Source: Neelides folsomi (Eukaryota; Arthropoda; Collembola; Neelipleona; Neelidae). From it: a stretch of 64,000 nucleotides of DNA. The stretch's first letter is position 1; every line of letters begins with the position of its first letter. The stretch is from NCBI GenBank assembly GCA_034687125.1, contig JAQGBZ010000348.1, forward strand, positions 1 through 64,000, given 5' to 3'. The notes below the pieces were generated by a model. That model was not told the DNA's origin. It worked only from the letters and a program-made list of their open reading frames with translations, and searched no databases. The position numbers were made by a program, and so were the translations under genes. Below, piece by piece: positions 42,548 to 56,365 of this stretch.

Positions 42548-44327
42548 TCAGCGTCTTCTGGTTGAGGCGAATCCTGTGGCTTCGTAAGTGCTGCTACTCG
42601 ATGATGTTGATGCCCTTGGAGTCGAATAAGAAGAAGTTGAAGGTCCGTAGTTTCGCTCGTATCGTTCTTGGGCCCTTGTTCCAGTATTGTTACGACCAAA
42701 AAGGTATCCGAGTAAACCACCAGTGGCTGCTCCGGTCCAAAAGCCTCCTCCGTTTCCTCCACCCCGTTGATGGGTATTGGTGTAAGTCCGCCGTTGACTA
42801 GCTCCACATCCGTCGTCGAAGGGGGAATCCCCAGGGGGATAATAATCTTGTCTGAATCCCGGGGGTGGAGGTGGTGGGCGTCGATCGTCTCCACCGCCCC
42901 CGCCTCCTCCGCGATTGGAAATGAAGGTGGAGAAGAAGAAGAAGAGAAGGGCCATCCCGCCAAGGATAACAACAAGGCTTTTGAATCCGGATGTTAACTC
43001 TGAGAGCAACCCGGCAGTTTTGTATGAACTTCCCCACCAGCTCTCCTTCTCACCGCCTCCAAACCAGCTTCCTCCTTTGAGGGAATATTCCAACTAAACA
43101 AAAGAAATTAATTAAAATTAACAATTATTGAATAGTTGTATTAATTTATTGGATTTTATAATATTTTTTATCGTTCAGCTCACCCCACATGAACCAGCTA
43201 AAATGTAGGGGTCATCGGGATAATCGTAGCCTTCACAAGTAACGGAGAGATCTGCGAAAGTGATGCCTTTCTCCAGCTCGGCCTTGCATTCCCATTGGAC
43301 ATCATGACCGTCCCAACCTCTGTTGTAACATTGGACAACCTGAGGGCGACCTTTGGAGGATCCGCCAGTGCAGGTGAGTTGACGAACTGGAGCGGATCTT
43401 TTCCCCTTTGTCCACTCTCCTTCCCGAAGAGTCAGAACTTCAACGTCACGAAGACGAACTTTGTCTCCTTCTGCAACTTAAAAATGTATGATTACAATCA
43501 TTTGAACCCAAATTCAAAAAATGTCATTAAAATTGTAAAGGCTGGGATTTGCAAATTTTGCATTTTTATTACATGTACTTTAATGTTGAGGATTTAAAAT
43601 TTTTTAATTTAAAACAATGAATCAAATATTAAATTGGATTTGAACAAATAAGATAATAAATATTCAGATAGCATTAAATGCCCGGAATTTAATTCTGAAT
43701 AAGATAAATAAGAAAATCTTACATTCAATTGAGATTAGGTTAGGTTAGGAAATAAATTGATAAGTAAATTTTAACCAAACTAAAGGTGTAACGAGTTTAG
43801 GGTTTCAAATTTTGAAGATCAACATTGTTAAAATCGGGATTAGTCATTGGTGCCTATCTCGGTAATACATTCTTAGTCTGACTGTAACAACACGTGGACA
43901 AATGAACACGGGTATGACGAAATTACACAGGTACTGAGAATATAAGTTATTTCAGTGATATTAAAAATATCTTCTCTACTAATTAAAAATTAAACGGAAC
44001 GTTATGAAATCACACTATTATAAAATTCATTTTATAAAATCATAAAAAAATGATATCTATGTAGTTACAAATTGTAAAAAATGTTAAAAGAAACTATATG
44101 CTAACTTTCTCATTAATTAAATAACATATATAAATGGTTTTGTTTTAATATACTTTGATGTCAGGATGAATCCTCAATTAATTAAAAAGAAAAGTACTGC
44201 AATATTACCAGTATTAGTAAATGTATTTAACTTAAAAATAACTTTAAAAAAATTAGAAAAACTCACTCCATGTTAATGCGGGAGCCAGCAGGGCGAAAAG
44301 GGTAATTATAATCCGCCACCACCACAT
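42548..44327 (-). CDS. SARAF: SARAF, store-operated calcium entry regulator
   Basis: SARAF is an ER single-pass membrane protein that promotes slow inactivation of STIM-Orai calcium entry. Minus-strand exons are 44267-44327, 43184-43470 and 42548-43093, for 297 aa. A signal peptide (WWWRIIITLFALLAPA) leads into the luminal domain with the diagnostic VRLRDVEVLTL, QCYNRGWDGHDVQWECK and VTCEGYDYPDDPYILAGSCG. A TM helix (SLVVILGGMALLFFFFSTFI) lies near residues 155-175. The cytosolic tail is rich in Gly, Pro, Ser and Arg, includes GFWTGAATGGLLGYLFG, and ends TRRR, all as in SARAF. The exon 2 acceptor could be either of two sites 6 bp apart; I chose CAG/AAGG. It converges with POMGNT1 and diverges from LRIG. 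Confidence 0.95.
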
Positions 44328-44567
44328 TTCTTCTGTGATTATTTAGGGTGTGAGTGAGAAGTCAATTGGTATTTAACTATTAAATTTGGATTAATTGGAC
44401 AGAGGTGAGTTTTGGTTGATTTGGTCAGAGAAGTGAAATTGTCCTTTCTTGCCCTCGCTCTGTTTTGTGTGCAGTGTGGGAGTTGGATGAGGGGTTGAAG
44501 GGGTTCGGAAATTCGGCGTCCCACGATGGCGCTCCTTCGGCCCGACCTCGGGGTTCGGGGCGGGTGA
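44328..44567. promoter_or_regulatory. Compact divergent promoter, SARAF / LRIG
   Basis: Only 240 bp separate the two start codons, and they face outward, so both promoters and 5' UTRs must fit here or share elements. It rises in GC towards LRIG. No TATA box was recognised. Confidence 0.6.
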
Positions 44568-47500
44568 ATGGGGTCTTTGGCGGGGTTGGTCCTCTCCCTC
44601 GTTGTCGGCGTCGTGCTCGGCGGGGTGGCGGCCGACGACGAGCTCTGCCACCCCGCCTGCTCCTGTCTCGACACCTATTTCGACTGTCGGAAGAAATCCC
44701 TACCCGCCATACCAATTGATCTCCCACAATGGGTCGAGAAACTGTAAGCCAATTAATAAACCATGAACCAATTTAACTTTTTATACCAACTCGGCTCATC
44801 CCATGAATCCCATCCACATTAATTTCGTCTTAGGGAGTCGGATTTAATTATTTCTTTCAAATTGAATTAATTCTGTGGGGGTGGAATGTGACCTTCAGTT
44901 ATTGAGGCCCTTAGGGCTTTTAGTTTCAAAGGGCCCCAACCAAAGGCCCTTTATGTATTTTATAAGGCCTCTTGGGATATTTCAAAGTAACTGACAAGGA
45001 AATTGGATCTATTTAATAGTTTTGTAATTTAATTGTTTAATAATCTTCAACTTAAAGTTAATTATTTTATGTTTGCAGGAATATGAGCAATAATGAGTTG
45101 ACAGTCGTAGAAGCGTCTTCTCTTCGTCGCCTTACTCACTTGACCTCCCTTGCCCTCGATGGAAATAATTTGACAAGAATTCCGCCCCTTGAAGGCCTCC
45201 ATCATTTGACTTCGCTCACTTTGTACGTCTTTTTCAACTACCTGACTTAATGCTCTTACTCATTTTTATTTTATTTAATTATAAATTTTTAAAGTAATAT
45301 TTATTCCTGGCTTGTTTTATAAAACTAATTGTCTGTAATTAAATGAGCAGAGCACGAAATTTGATCTCGTCAACGGAAGGAGTTGAAGGCTCGGATACCC
45401 TCCAAGACCTCGACTTGAGTAGAAATAAGATTGAAGATTTAAAAGGAAGTTTCCCTCCGTCCCTCACATCGCTGTAATATTCACCATTCAATTATTTATT
45501 AAATACTTGTCTAATTAATTTAATAAATATTTGATTTAATGAATACCTTTTAAATATAATTTTTGAGATGTATTAAAATGTAATATGTATTAAATTGTTT
45601 CAATGCTCAATTTGATGGTTTCAGGAACCTTGGTGGAAATGGAGTCGAACGAATCGAGGGTTCCATGTTTTCTCTTCCTTCCCTCATCGACCTCAACCTC
45701 GCTCGTAACCGCGTGAAGAAACTTAGCAAAGACGGCTTTTCCGCCCTCACTTCCCTTCAACGACTTGATCTCTCTCGCAACCGACTGGAAGTGTTGGATT
45801 CCCTTCGGTTTCAAGAAGTGAAGAAATTGGAGTTCCTCAGTCTGAGAAGGAACGGACTGAGGAATTTGTCCGACGCTGCGTTTTTCGGCCTCGAGCGACT
45901 TGAAGCTCTCCAGTTGGACGGGAATGGAATTGCCGTGGTTGAGAAGCGATGGCTTTACGGTTTAAAATCTCTGAAAACCCTCAACCTCTCGAGGAATGCC
46001 ATTGGGCGGATTGAAGAGGAAGCGTGGGAAGCTCTCGACCTTTTAACTCTCCTCGACCTGAGTCATAACGGAATGAGCAATTTGGGGTCAGCGAGTTTGG
46101 CCAAACTTCACAATTTGAAAACTCTTTCACTTTCTCATAATCGGATCTCGGGGATTGAAGATGGAGCCTTTACTTCATTGTCCTCTTTAGTTACATTGTA
46201 AGTCTGTTAAATGACAAAATACATTTAATTGTATTAAATGACATCAAATACAATATTAACATAAATTTATAATTTTAATTAAATTGGATTTTTTTTTGAA
46301 ATTCAGAGACTTGAGCCACAACGAGTTGTCATGGGTTGTAGAAGATTCTGTGAGTGTTTTCCGAGGACTTGGGTCGCTCACCGTTTTGAACCTGAGTTGG
46401 AACAAAATCCGTAGCGTGGATCCATCAGCCCTTTTGGGCCTCACTTCCTTGTCATCACTTGACCTGTCAGGGAATCCGCTTAATTGGCTCAATCCTGCCC
46501 CATTTGCTCTCACCAAACCTTGGCTGATTCTCGGATCAGTGGAGACTTTTGTGTGCGACTGTGAGGCGGTTTGGGTCAAAGAAGGCCTCGCACAACCACG
46601 GTTGAGACATCGCCACACATCGAGTGGAATTTCGTCCGGCCCAACTTGCGGTTTCCCACCAACTCTCAAAGGCACTTTGCTCGGTGACGTTCCTTCTGGC
46701 CACCTAAGTTGTCCGCCTTCTCCTCTCAGACCTTTTTTCTCACAAGACCCACGGAGTGAAACTTTCCTAATGGAAGGTAAAGGGTCTTTGATTTGCGTGG
46801 CAAAAGGACCTGCAGCTCTCCAACTCTCATTGGAATGGAGAAAAGACCACGGACCGTTACCTGCATACCTGGTAAGTTGAAATGAAGTTTAATTATATTA
46901 AAGTTCAATTATTAAAGTGTTCCCTTAATTTGTGGATTTTTTAATTCAATAAATGTGCTTATTAAATCTAAATATTTAATTTGTAGAAAGGGGAAGAAGT
47001 TCGAAGAGAAGAGAACGGGACGATTGAGATACGGAATGAGTTGGGTCTTTTGAATGTAAGTTGGGCCGAAGGGGGTTCGTACCAATGTGTGGCCCAGAGC
47101 GATGTATCGGTCGTTTACTCGCGTAAAGCCAATGTGACGGTCCATCTCTTCCCGACCTTCACCAAAAAGCCGGTGAATGTGACGGTGAGATTGGGAGCAA
47201 ATGCCAAGCTTGAATGTGCAGCTCGCGGATTCCCTACCCCTGAAATCGGATTTCAAAAGGATGGCGGAGAAGATTTCCCAGCCGCCCTTGACAGACGATT
47301 TCATGTCATGCCAAATGATGATTCCTTTTTCATTATGGAGGTTTGGAACATCTTTTCATTGTATACATCTTCAGTTTAATAATTAGTATTTAATTATACA
47401 TTTTATATATATTTTATATATTTGGACATATTATCTATTACATGCAAGTATTATTATATATTGTATTATTACAGAAGGTCTTATATTTTAATGGTATTTA

Positions 47501-48417
47501 ATAATTTTATTTTGTTTGAATGCTAATGTACATGATGTTTACAGGTAAAAGTAGCTGACAGCGGTATTTATGCCTGTTCGGCTCGCAACGCTGCGGGGGA
47601 AGTGAAAGCCTACGCTTCAGTCACTGTGTTTGAAACCCCGCGGTTCAGTGAGACCATGAAAGACGAAAGTGGTGTTGAAGGGAGCAGTGCCATTTTGTCT
47701 TGTGCTGCCGCCGGGTCTCCTCGTCCGACAATCCAATGGAGCAAAGACGGAGCTCCGCTCTCCCATGGTCGCTTTGTCCTGACTGACAACGGGTCGCTGC
47801 TGCTGATCAAGAACGTTGAAGTGGGGGATGGGGGAAGGTACGAGTGTTTGCTGACCAATGCTGTGGGCACGGCCCGGGCCTCCTCCATTCTCACAGTCAT
47901 CCCGGCCGGAGGTCGCGGTCTGGACTCCTCTGCTATGACAATCCTCTTCGTCATCATTGCTGTGTTCTGTGTGGTGGGGACGAGTGCCGCTTGGGTGGTG
48001 GTCATTTACCGGACACGGAAACGGAAAAAGCGGATGGAAACCACGACGGCTTTTCCCTTCGTCCCGGAAGAGTCAGGAGAGGAGTCGGGTCCCTCGTCGG
48101 TGTGTCAGGACAGTGGGACGGCGGAAGTAGGGGAAGAAGATCTCCCCGAAGCGGATCCCCTCATGGAGGGCAAACGCAAGAGTCGGAAAACACATCCGCT
48201 TGAGTCATTTTCAACCTTTGGGCCGCGAGCCGCCATCCCTGTCCTCCCACCGGTGGTGGCCGGGAGGGAACCGCCATATGAATGCGACTTTATTTCCCTT
48301 TCACATCCTCCCGGCCGAGAGTTCCTGACCAAGAGGACGGGCCAAGGGTCATCCTCCTCCTCGGGTTACTCCTCTTCACGTCCAGATGAACCGCCTTCGA
48401 TCTCAACCCCCGTATGA
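44568..48417 (+). CDS. LRIG: LRIG, leucine-rich repeat and Ig transmembrane protein
   Basis: LRIG proteins are cell-surface regulators of receptor tyrosine kinases and BMP signalling; the fly member is lambik. Exons are 44568-44743, 45079-45222, 45351-45473, 45625-46197, 46307-46871, 46987-47340 and 47545-48417, for 935 aa. A signal peptide (MGSLAGLVLSLVVGVVLGGV) precedes an LRR N-cap (CHPACSCLDTYFDC). About fifteen leucine-rich repeats follow, most introns breaking after the same Leu codon of a repeat. Next come an LRR C-cap (FVCDCEAVWVKEGL) and three Ig C2 domains, the last two with the DSGIYACSARNAAGE and DGGRYECLLTNAVG pattern. A TM helix lies near 775-800, then a short tail with Ser-rich end. 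The ATG is chosen for its signal peptide. AATAAA lies at 48426-48431. Confidence 0.95.
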
Positions 48418-48941
48418 TTTTGGAGAATAAACACTTTATGCCTTTCTTGTATTTTTATTTCTTTTTTTTTCTCACAACTCATTGAATAAACCGATTTCAT
48501 TAAGGATAATTAAAATGGATTGTAGAGGAGGAGGGAAATCCTTATTTTATACAAAAAACTCGTGTTATGTTTGGGTATGTCATTTTGAATGAATGTACAG
48601 AAAGAAATGGAGAATTTTGAAAGATATAGAAATGATATATAAGTGATGCTTGAATTAAATAACTTGTTTTTAATGAATTTAATCTATTATTATTTTACAT
48701 ATTTTTAGCTATCACGGACGTTTAAATTATGTATGTTGGCCTGAAAAAATAAACACTTTAGTTTTAAAACCATATGATTTTTTATTTAAATCATAGAAAA
48801 CAATTCGGTAAACAATCATGTGATTTTATAATTTTATAGTTTTCATGTGAGATAACGTAAACAACATAAACGTCATATTGTAACATTTTTTCGTCGTCAT
48901 CCGGGAAAGTCGGTGGAGATGTGGCCAAGTTGACCAAGCGA
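48418..48941. other. 3' regions of LRIG and CNBP
   Basis: These are the untranslated ends of two convergent genes, with an LRIG poly(A) signal at 48426. No other feature was seen. Confidence 0.5.
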
Positions 48942-49641
48942 TTACTAAAATAAATTAAAATGAATTAAATTAAATACATTTCCTTCCCAAGCCAATGTGT
49001 TTAATTAATTGAAGAGCTTTATAAAAAATATACCTTGCGGTCGTCTTTTGTACAATCACGACTCATGTGCCCGTGTTCCCCACAATTGTAGCAAGCACCG
49101 GAATTTCCGTAGCTCCGACCTCCCCCGCCGCCTCCATGTTGCTGTTCGGGGCAATCCCGGGCAATATGTCCCGGCTTCTTGCAATTATAGCACGAAGCTA
49201 CAACACAAAACAAAATGCTTTTGTTAATACTAGAATCCTATCCTTGAACGCCAACTTATTATTATTAGCTTATCTTAATGTTAGTTTATTATAGGTTTGT
49301 GGTCTTACGCTCATCAGAGCCGTTCTTGCAGTCACGGGCGATGTGTCCAATGCCGTCACATTTATAACAGCGATCGCTTTCCTTGCAATCCCGAGCGTAG
49401 TGTCCGAACCGATTGCACTTGAAACATTTGTCTGTAATATAAAGTTAAAAGATAGTTAAAAGACGAAATGGGGGCGAAAGAAATGGTTTCCCATACCTCT
49501 AGTGTTATTATTGCGGCCTCCGCCGCCTCGACCGCCTCGATCCCCGCCTCGACCGCCGTCCCCACGAGGGCCGCTGCCTTCCTCGGTGCACTCACGAGCG
49601 AAATGCCCTTGGCGATTGCATTTGTAGCACGCAGAACTCAT
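48942..49641 (-). CDS. CNBP: CNBP, CCHC zinc-knuckle nucleic-acid-binding protein
   Basis: This is a small cytosolic and nuclear RNA- and ssDNA-binding protein that aids translation. Minus-strand exons are 49497-49641, 49309-49431, 49034-49197 and a final coding triplet at 48942-48944, for 144 aa. Five CCHC knuckles are present ([70 protein letters not shown]), against seven in human CNBP. A Gly/Arg-rich RGG-like linker follows the first knuckle, as in the family. The coding sequence ends ...KDDRK and the stop TAA is the first codon of the last exon. If that intron were retained, four extra residues would be added before another stop. It diverges from the FGD gene. Confidence 0.93.
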
Positions 49642-50776
49642 CACGACCCCTTCTGACCTGGCAATGTCCCCCTGGAACTCCCGTGACTTGGCTGGCAGAA
49701 ATGCGCTCCCGATCCGGCACAACCAAAAGTGAGTGGGAAGCAGAGACGCAGCGGAGTTGGGGTGAACTGACATTAAGGCGAGAGTCCGACACACTCCTCA
49801 CCCTGGCGCCCTCATCGAGCACTTCACCCCAGGGGCAAAGTGAGACGAGGAAGTCAGTCCCATTTCGCCCCTACCTTTCCTCCAGTCCAACTTGATAATT
49901 CGAACGAGTTGAAGCTAAAGCCTGGTTGTTGAACTGGGAAAACTTTCATTCACTGGTTTAATACCATATACATTTAAACACATAAATACTATTTGCCATT
50001 GCCATTTATGACATGATATGAAGCATTATGGAGATAGGAATGTGTGAAATGTATGAAAGTTGGATGATCCAAAAAATAATGTAATTGTTACATAATGGGG
50101 TATGTGCGAAAGACATTGTGTTCATTTGTTTCATGTGAATCACTTGTCCACATGATTCCGACAGGGAAGCACGAAATGGACGAGGAAGAAAAGGTCTTTT
50201 TTTAATTTGAGACTTTCCGAGGACTCACCATTGGACTAAACTGAGTTTCCTGATGATTGGAATATTAGTCACAATCAATTAATTATCAGTTTATTTTTAT
50301 AATTCACCTTTTATTTTAACTTTCACTTGAAAACCTTCGTTCAACATGACACTTTCCCCGTTGTTATTCAATAATAGTCATTTACCTGTTTGCAGTTTAA
50401 AATGGGGATTTAATTGATTGCTACATTAAGGTTCCTAGTTAAACGAAACAAAGTAAGATTATTTTTTAAAGAAATAATAATTGTGCAATGGATTCATTTT
50501 TATTATTATATAACAATTTCCTGGAAAAAATAACTAACATATTAATATCTTAATTCTAGAGATCAATGAGCGAATATCATTCGTTTAAATGTATATGAAA
50601 GATCTTTGTTTTTCTCTGAGGTATAGTAATTATTTAGGTAAAAGTCGAATTTAGCAAAACACTAACAACATTAATTAAAATCGTATTGATTATAAATTAT
50701 ATTTAATAATCAAAACATCTATGAGTTGTTGTGAATGTGTATTTGATTTTCATATTATTATTTAGGCAAACAGAAC
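49642..50776. other. Divergent intergenic region, CNBP / FGD
   Basis: The first 250 bp next to CNBP are GC-rich and probably its promoter and 5' UTR. The rest is AT-rich without recognised features. Confidence 0.5.
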
Positions 50777-53700
50777 ATGGAAAACAATGAATCATCTAAC
50801 CGTAAGTCGACATTTGATTATTATTAGTCATTTCATTCAATCCGTAATTCCTTTGACAGATTTCCGTCCACAAGTCCCACCGAAGCCTAAATCGGACAAC
50901 AATAATTCTGAACGGTCCCCTCAAACCCGATCAACTGTTGGAGCTCGAGTCAATTTAGCCACAGCGAAAAAGTAAAAGATAGTCATTGAGTTATCCAATA
51001 AGTTAAATCAATTTCCAATCAATCCTATCCTTTATCTTACAATACATCACATTGATAATGAGCTCATTTTAAATTTAACTAATTACTTAACAAACCCTAT
51101 AGCTATAGTTTATTGGTCATAATTTAATAATTAATACTAAATATTGTTTTTAGATTTTCTCGAACCACTCAAGTACCTTCAAATGCCCAATTAAATCCCT
51201 CCTGCCGTGCGTCCGAAACTCCTTTTTCTCAAAAACCAAAGAAGGAAGATCTCGACGTTTCCAGACATTCGATTTCTCCCAAACCCGCACTTCCTCCAAA
51301 ACCAGGTCCTTTCTCAGGGAACCGAAGAATTGTCCAAAATGACCTCAGTTCAGGTCAAGAACCCAATTCAAATGGGCAAGGCGTTAAGAGTCAAATATCA
51401 AAAGTGGAAGGAGTCTTAAGGACTCAGATGAAAAGTTCGGATCCGATATCGTCCAGGCCCGTCCCAACTGCCCAAAAGAATGAAATGAAACAATCCGGTC
51501 TCGCACCTGTAGCTTCCATTGATGAGCTTGAGGGTCTGAGTGATTTGAGCAGTCCTTCGCCTGGTTCTAAGACCCAACTGCCCTCAAAGTTCCCGATGAA
51601 CCGAACTCAGTTTTTCTATCCCCAGCCCCTCCACCAAATCCATGCCCCGGTGAAAGGCAGGGAAGTGGAGAGGAAAAGTTCTAGTCTTGGCCGAAACCTC
51701 ACTTTGTCCGCCTTGGCCTCCAATCTTAAAAAGTCGATGCCGAGCTTTCCTCGGAGTGTTGCTCCATTGGACTTGCGAAGTTCCATCCCCATCTTCACAC
51801 CTCCCCTCGGGGCCCCGCCGGCTCCTCCACTGAGGAAAAAAAGGCTTTCAAATCCCTCCATTGAATCGTGTCATCCTCCCCCTGTGTACGCCGTTTTGGA
51901 CAAAGATAAAAAATGGGAAGAGCGGAGATTGAAGGCGGAGAGAACGAGCGACGAGGACGATGGGAATTACGAGAAAATTGATGAAATTGGAATTAAAGTT
52001 CAGGCATTGGAATTAGCCCAAATTGAACACAAATTAGCTAATCCAATTGAGCATAAAATAGCTAATCAAAATGAACCTTCAGAATCCAAAGAAATTCAAT
52101 GGGAAGTTCAAATGGAAGAATTGGAAAAGGAAGGTGAAATTGGGAATTCGTCTTTAGAAAATTCACTGGAGGTCGAAATGAATTTACCATCAAATTCTTC
52201 CTTCCTTTTCACCGGAACACCGGAAAAGGAAGATGGAAAAATATTTTCTCAAATCGATGTTGAGTCCGCATTGGGTCAATTTATTTTAGCTTCACCCAAA
52301 GTTGATCAAATCGACCCGCCATCTTTACTTCAAGATTTGGATGTTTCAACGCTGGAAAATTTGGAGGATTTAAAAACTGGTTCACCTCAAAAGCCGTGTG
52401 ATATTTCTCAGCAACCCGATGAATCATTTGAAGAAAAGAGTCCCCTTTTTATCGACGAAGGTCCGCCGCTTTCTGCCCGTGACCCGGGGAAATTCCTCCT
52501 GGATGTTGACATTCAAATCCAAACTGTTAAAAGTCTCCTCTCAGAACACCAAAGCGAGCAAACGAGTTTAAGCCGTGATTCTTTCCGACGCAGATCTTGG
52601 AATTGTTCTGACTACAGCCCATCTCCAAGCGAATCTTCGTCTTCTTCCAGCATTCGCATCGAGCATCGGTTTGCCCCGTCCTTGGTCAATCGAAGTTCAT
52701 GGATCGACGAAGGAGAAATTTCCACTGGTGCTTTGGGAGACGCTGAGAATTCCGACGCCCCCATCCCAAGCTCCAATGAAGATTTTGGCCAAATGAGGGC
52801 TCAAAAGCCTGAAACTCTCTCACGACGTAAACGAATTGCAAATACTATTTTTGGTTCTTTGGGCAAAGGGGCCAACAAACCTGGAGGACGACGAATCAAA
52901 GGACGAGCCACGACCTCTGACCTTTTTATCTCCAAACCCCGGAAGGAACCAATTGGGTCGCCTCAAGTGGGCGAAGAAGAAATTCCGATTCCTCCACAGC
53001 GAACTTCATCTCTCGGTCTTCCTCAAATCCCCGTTGGGACGAGTGGAAAGGAAGAAGCCCAAACGTCTTATTCTCAAATTTTGGATGATTTGAGTCCAAG
53101 GGACAAAAAGGCTTTTTATGTGGCTCGGGAAATTCTGACTTCTGAACGGACATTTGTAAATGTTTTAAATCTCCTAACGGTGGATTTCCCCAATTGGCTC
53201 AACAAATGTGGTGAAGCATTTGGAGCTCCATGCATCCCTGAAAAAGATCTGGACATCATCCTCGGCGGTCTTCCACATCAGAAGAAAATCAACGAGGAGT
53301 TGTTGAGGGATTTGGAACTTCGGATTGTGGGATGGAAATCTAACCCAAAGGTGTCTGATATCATTGTCCAGATGGGACATTTTCTCAAAATTTACTCAGT
53401 CTACATTAAGGATCTGGACAAGATCCGGAGTCATTTCGACGAATGTATTTACAAATACCCGCGATTCAAATATGCCGTGTCGGAGTTTGAGAATTCAGAT
53501 ATTTGTCAGAAATTGGGTTTGAAGCATTACATGTTGAAGCCGGTTCAGCGGATGCCGCAATATCGACTTTTACTTGAAGATTATCTCAAATGTCTGGACG
53601 AATCATCGGTGGATTATCAAGATACGCGGCTTGCAATCGACGTCGTCAAGGGCGTAGCTGAACATGCAGATGAAGCAACAGGTCTTCGGGTAAGGAAACA

Positions 53701-56365
53701 ACCAATAATTAAATACTAACTTTAAGTATAATACGACATTTAATAATACATATATTAATTACATAGTTATATTCTTCTATGCATATACTATACTTTTGGT
53801 TAGTAATTAGTAATTAGTTAAGATTAGGTTAATAATTTAATGGGCCCTATTTAATAAATCGAGATTGATTAATTGAATATTTTCCAGGAAAACGCGGAGA
53901 AATTTCATCAACTTCAGAGTCGTTTGAGTAGCGACATCATGCAATCCGGACGACGTTTGATCAAAGACGGGGAACTTCAAAAGATTTGTCGGAAAGATCG
54001 ACAGCCGCGTTATTTCGCCTTGGTCAGCCCAAAACCGCTCTTGGGCCAAATTGCTCATTTTCTCCTTTTTATTTCAGATGAGTGATGCGTTGTTGTGCAT
54101 GATTTACAATCCCACGACTGGTTCGAACAAAGACCTCAAACTCCGCTACACGCTACAACTGAGCGGAATGAGGATTGGAAACACCGAGAACGAGGATTAC
54201 AAAAATGAATTCACTGTTGTAAGCATTACCAAGAGCTTCACACTAGTCGCAAAGTAATGGTCATTAACTAAATATTATAAATGTAATTTAATTAATATTT
54301 GTTTTTTAAATTGAGTTGCTAATTGCTATGAAATTAATTATTTCCATTTCAATGAATTGTGAAAGGACGCCGAGAGAGAAGGAGCAATGGGTTGATGCGC
54401 TAAATCGTGCAATTAAGAAAAACATTGAGAGATTAAAGAACGATGCTCCAGCGGAATATTTTCCAAATCCAGGGGCACAATTTCAACTCGGAATTGAAGT
54501 GAGTATTTTTTGTTCAAATATCAATTACTTAATAAATTAATTCGTCAAGAATTGTATTAGGTATAAATATTTATGCATATGTAATCTATGATATATGTAT
54601 GTTAATTTCTCTATTACTCAAAGCCGACCATAAATGAACAAGTTCTCTATCTTAGACTTTTTATGAAAATTTAAACTTTGGAGATTTTAATAAGGATAAC
54701 AGTCATTAAATTAGCATGTTTTAAGATAAACAACAATTTTAATGAGATAGTTAATTGACCATATCTTTCAAATTTAGAATTTTAATTTTTGGTATAAATT
54801 TATAAATTACGTTTAATTCCTTTCTGAGTCCTTTTATGAATAAGGTTATTAAGAAAATAATTTATTAATCATAGATTGTAAATCAATTTTTAACGAAACT
54901 TGACAATACTAATCTTTCAATGGTAAAATTGAAACGAAGAAATATTTAAACATTGAAAGTCAGTTATCAATAGTTATGTTATCGTTATAAATCAAATGCT
55001 GATAATTGATAGATCAGATTCCATTACGTGTACTATTATGCATGTAGGTCCCCTTCACTCTTTTTAAACGTATTGATTTGTGAAAAACCATTAATTTAGG
55101 TTTATGAATAGTAAATTGAATTATCGTGTTTCACAGAATAAAATGACATTGTTTGGTAATTTTTCAAATTTTATGTCGTTCTAGGCCCCGATTTGGATTC
55201 AAGATTCCCGGGTTACAATGTGTCAGATTTGCACTGCGGAGTTCAATTTCACATTTAGAAGACATCACTGCAGGGGCTGTGGAAAGGTAAATTTAAATAA
55301 ATCCCTTACTTATTAAATTGTTTTCTAAATGGATGTTAAATGATATAAATTCTACTAAGGTCGTGTGTGGACCTTGTTCGGGTAACCAAGCCCCTCTTCG
55401 CTATTTGGAATTGAAGGCCGATCGCGTTTGTGACGATTGTTACCAAATACTCCTTGAAGGTAACTCAAAGCAAATCCCTCCGCATTCACACCAGAGATCC
55501 TTAATTAATTAAAATTATTAATTAACTAAAAATAAAGAACGTAAAAATAAATAAATAACTAATTATTTTATTTAAAATGTATCAATTCCTTTAGACTTCG
55601 ACAGAGAAAATCAAAGTAAGAATTCAAAGTCTGTCGAAGATCTCAGAGCTCTCTTCAAAAAGATGACTCCGAATGTGCCAAGTCGAGGAGCGAAGAAACG
55701 TTTAATTCCAACAAGACTTGAGGTGAAATTTTAAAAGATGTGTGTAGAAATGATTTATAATTGAGATTGATTCAGGTTCCGGCCAACAGTTCTGGGTCTC
55801 AAATGAGCGGCTATTTGCTCTGGCGTGAGAAAAAATCTGCGAGAGAAAAGCGTGATTGGATTGTTCTGATGGATCGGATCCTTTACATTTACGCTGCTTC
55901 TGAAGATATTCGTGCATTAAAAAGCATCCCCATTCTCGGATATAAAGTAGAATCGGCCGAAGAGGTTCATTAGCAATTTATATTTATATTCTAATAATTG
56001 TCCAATAATTGTCTGTAATTGTCCAATATAAAATATATAGAGTATAATGGACAGAAATGTTGATTCCATAATTTTATGTTTATATTTTTAGCCGGGTGTG
56101 GAGAACGAAGAATCCACGATTTTCAAACTTACCCATAACAATCAAAGCCCGATGTATTTCCAAGCAGACAAATACCAAACTGCTGAGAAGTAATGAGCAA
56201 TTTTAAATAATAATTTTCAGTTTTGATGGTCAATTCTAACGATTTGAACCTTCCAGATGGATGGCTGCCATGAATGAAGCAACAACTTGGGAGAGCGGAG
56301 CTTCTTTGAGCCAAACGTCCACAATTGACCTTCCAGAGGAAGAATCACAAGATCCCACGATCTAA
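50777..56365 (+). CDS. FGD: FGD-family Rho/Cdc42 guanine-nucleotide exchange factor
   Basis: This protein should activate Cdc42-type GTPases and bind phosphoinositides at membranes and the actin cytoskeleton. Exons are 50777-50801, 50860-50971, 51154-53689, 53888-54022, 54078-54253, 54366-54498, 55185-55286, 55360-55459, 55595-55722, 55776-55964, 56092-56189 and 56257-56365, giving 1280 aa. A long Pro/Ser-rich disordered N-terminus with PPKPK and PPLRKKR motifs precedes the DH domain (about 695-890; AREILTSERTFVNVL, LKHYMLKPVQRMPQYRLLLEDYLK). Next come PH1 (about 905-1035), FYVE (about 1040-1107; FRRHHCRGCGK and CDDCY) and PH2 (about 1150-1275). The DH-PH-FYVE-PH order defines FGDs, and the long N-terminus favours the FGD5/FGD6 branch. 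One intron inside PH1 is only 55 bp. The two tiny 5' exons are supported by phase alone. Confidence 0.93.

Noticed and set aside
24749-44327. Functional cluster for secretory/ER processes (SEC13, POMGNT1, SARAF)
   Set aside because: Interspersed genes act in unrelated processes (BRPF, MAGE, ARMC10), so the grouping looks coincidental.
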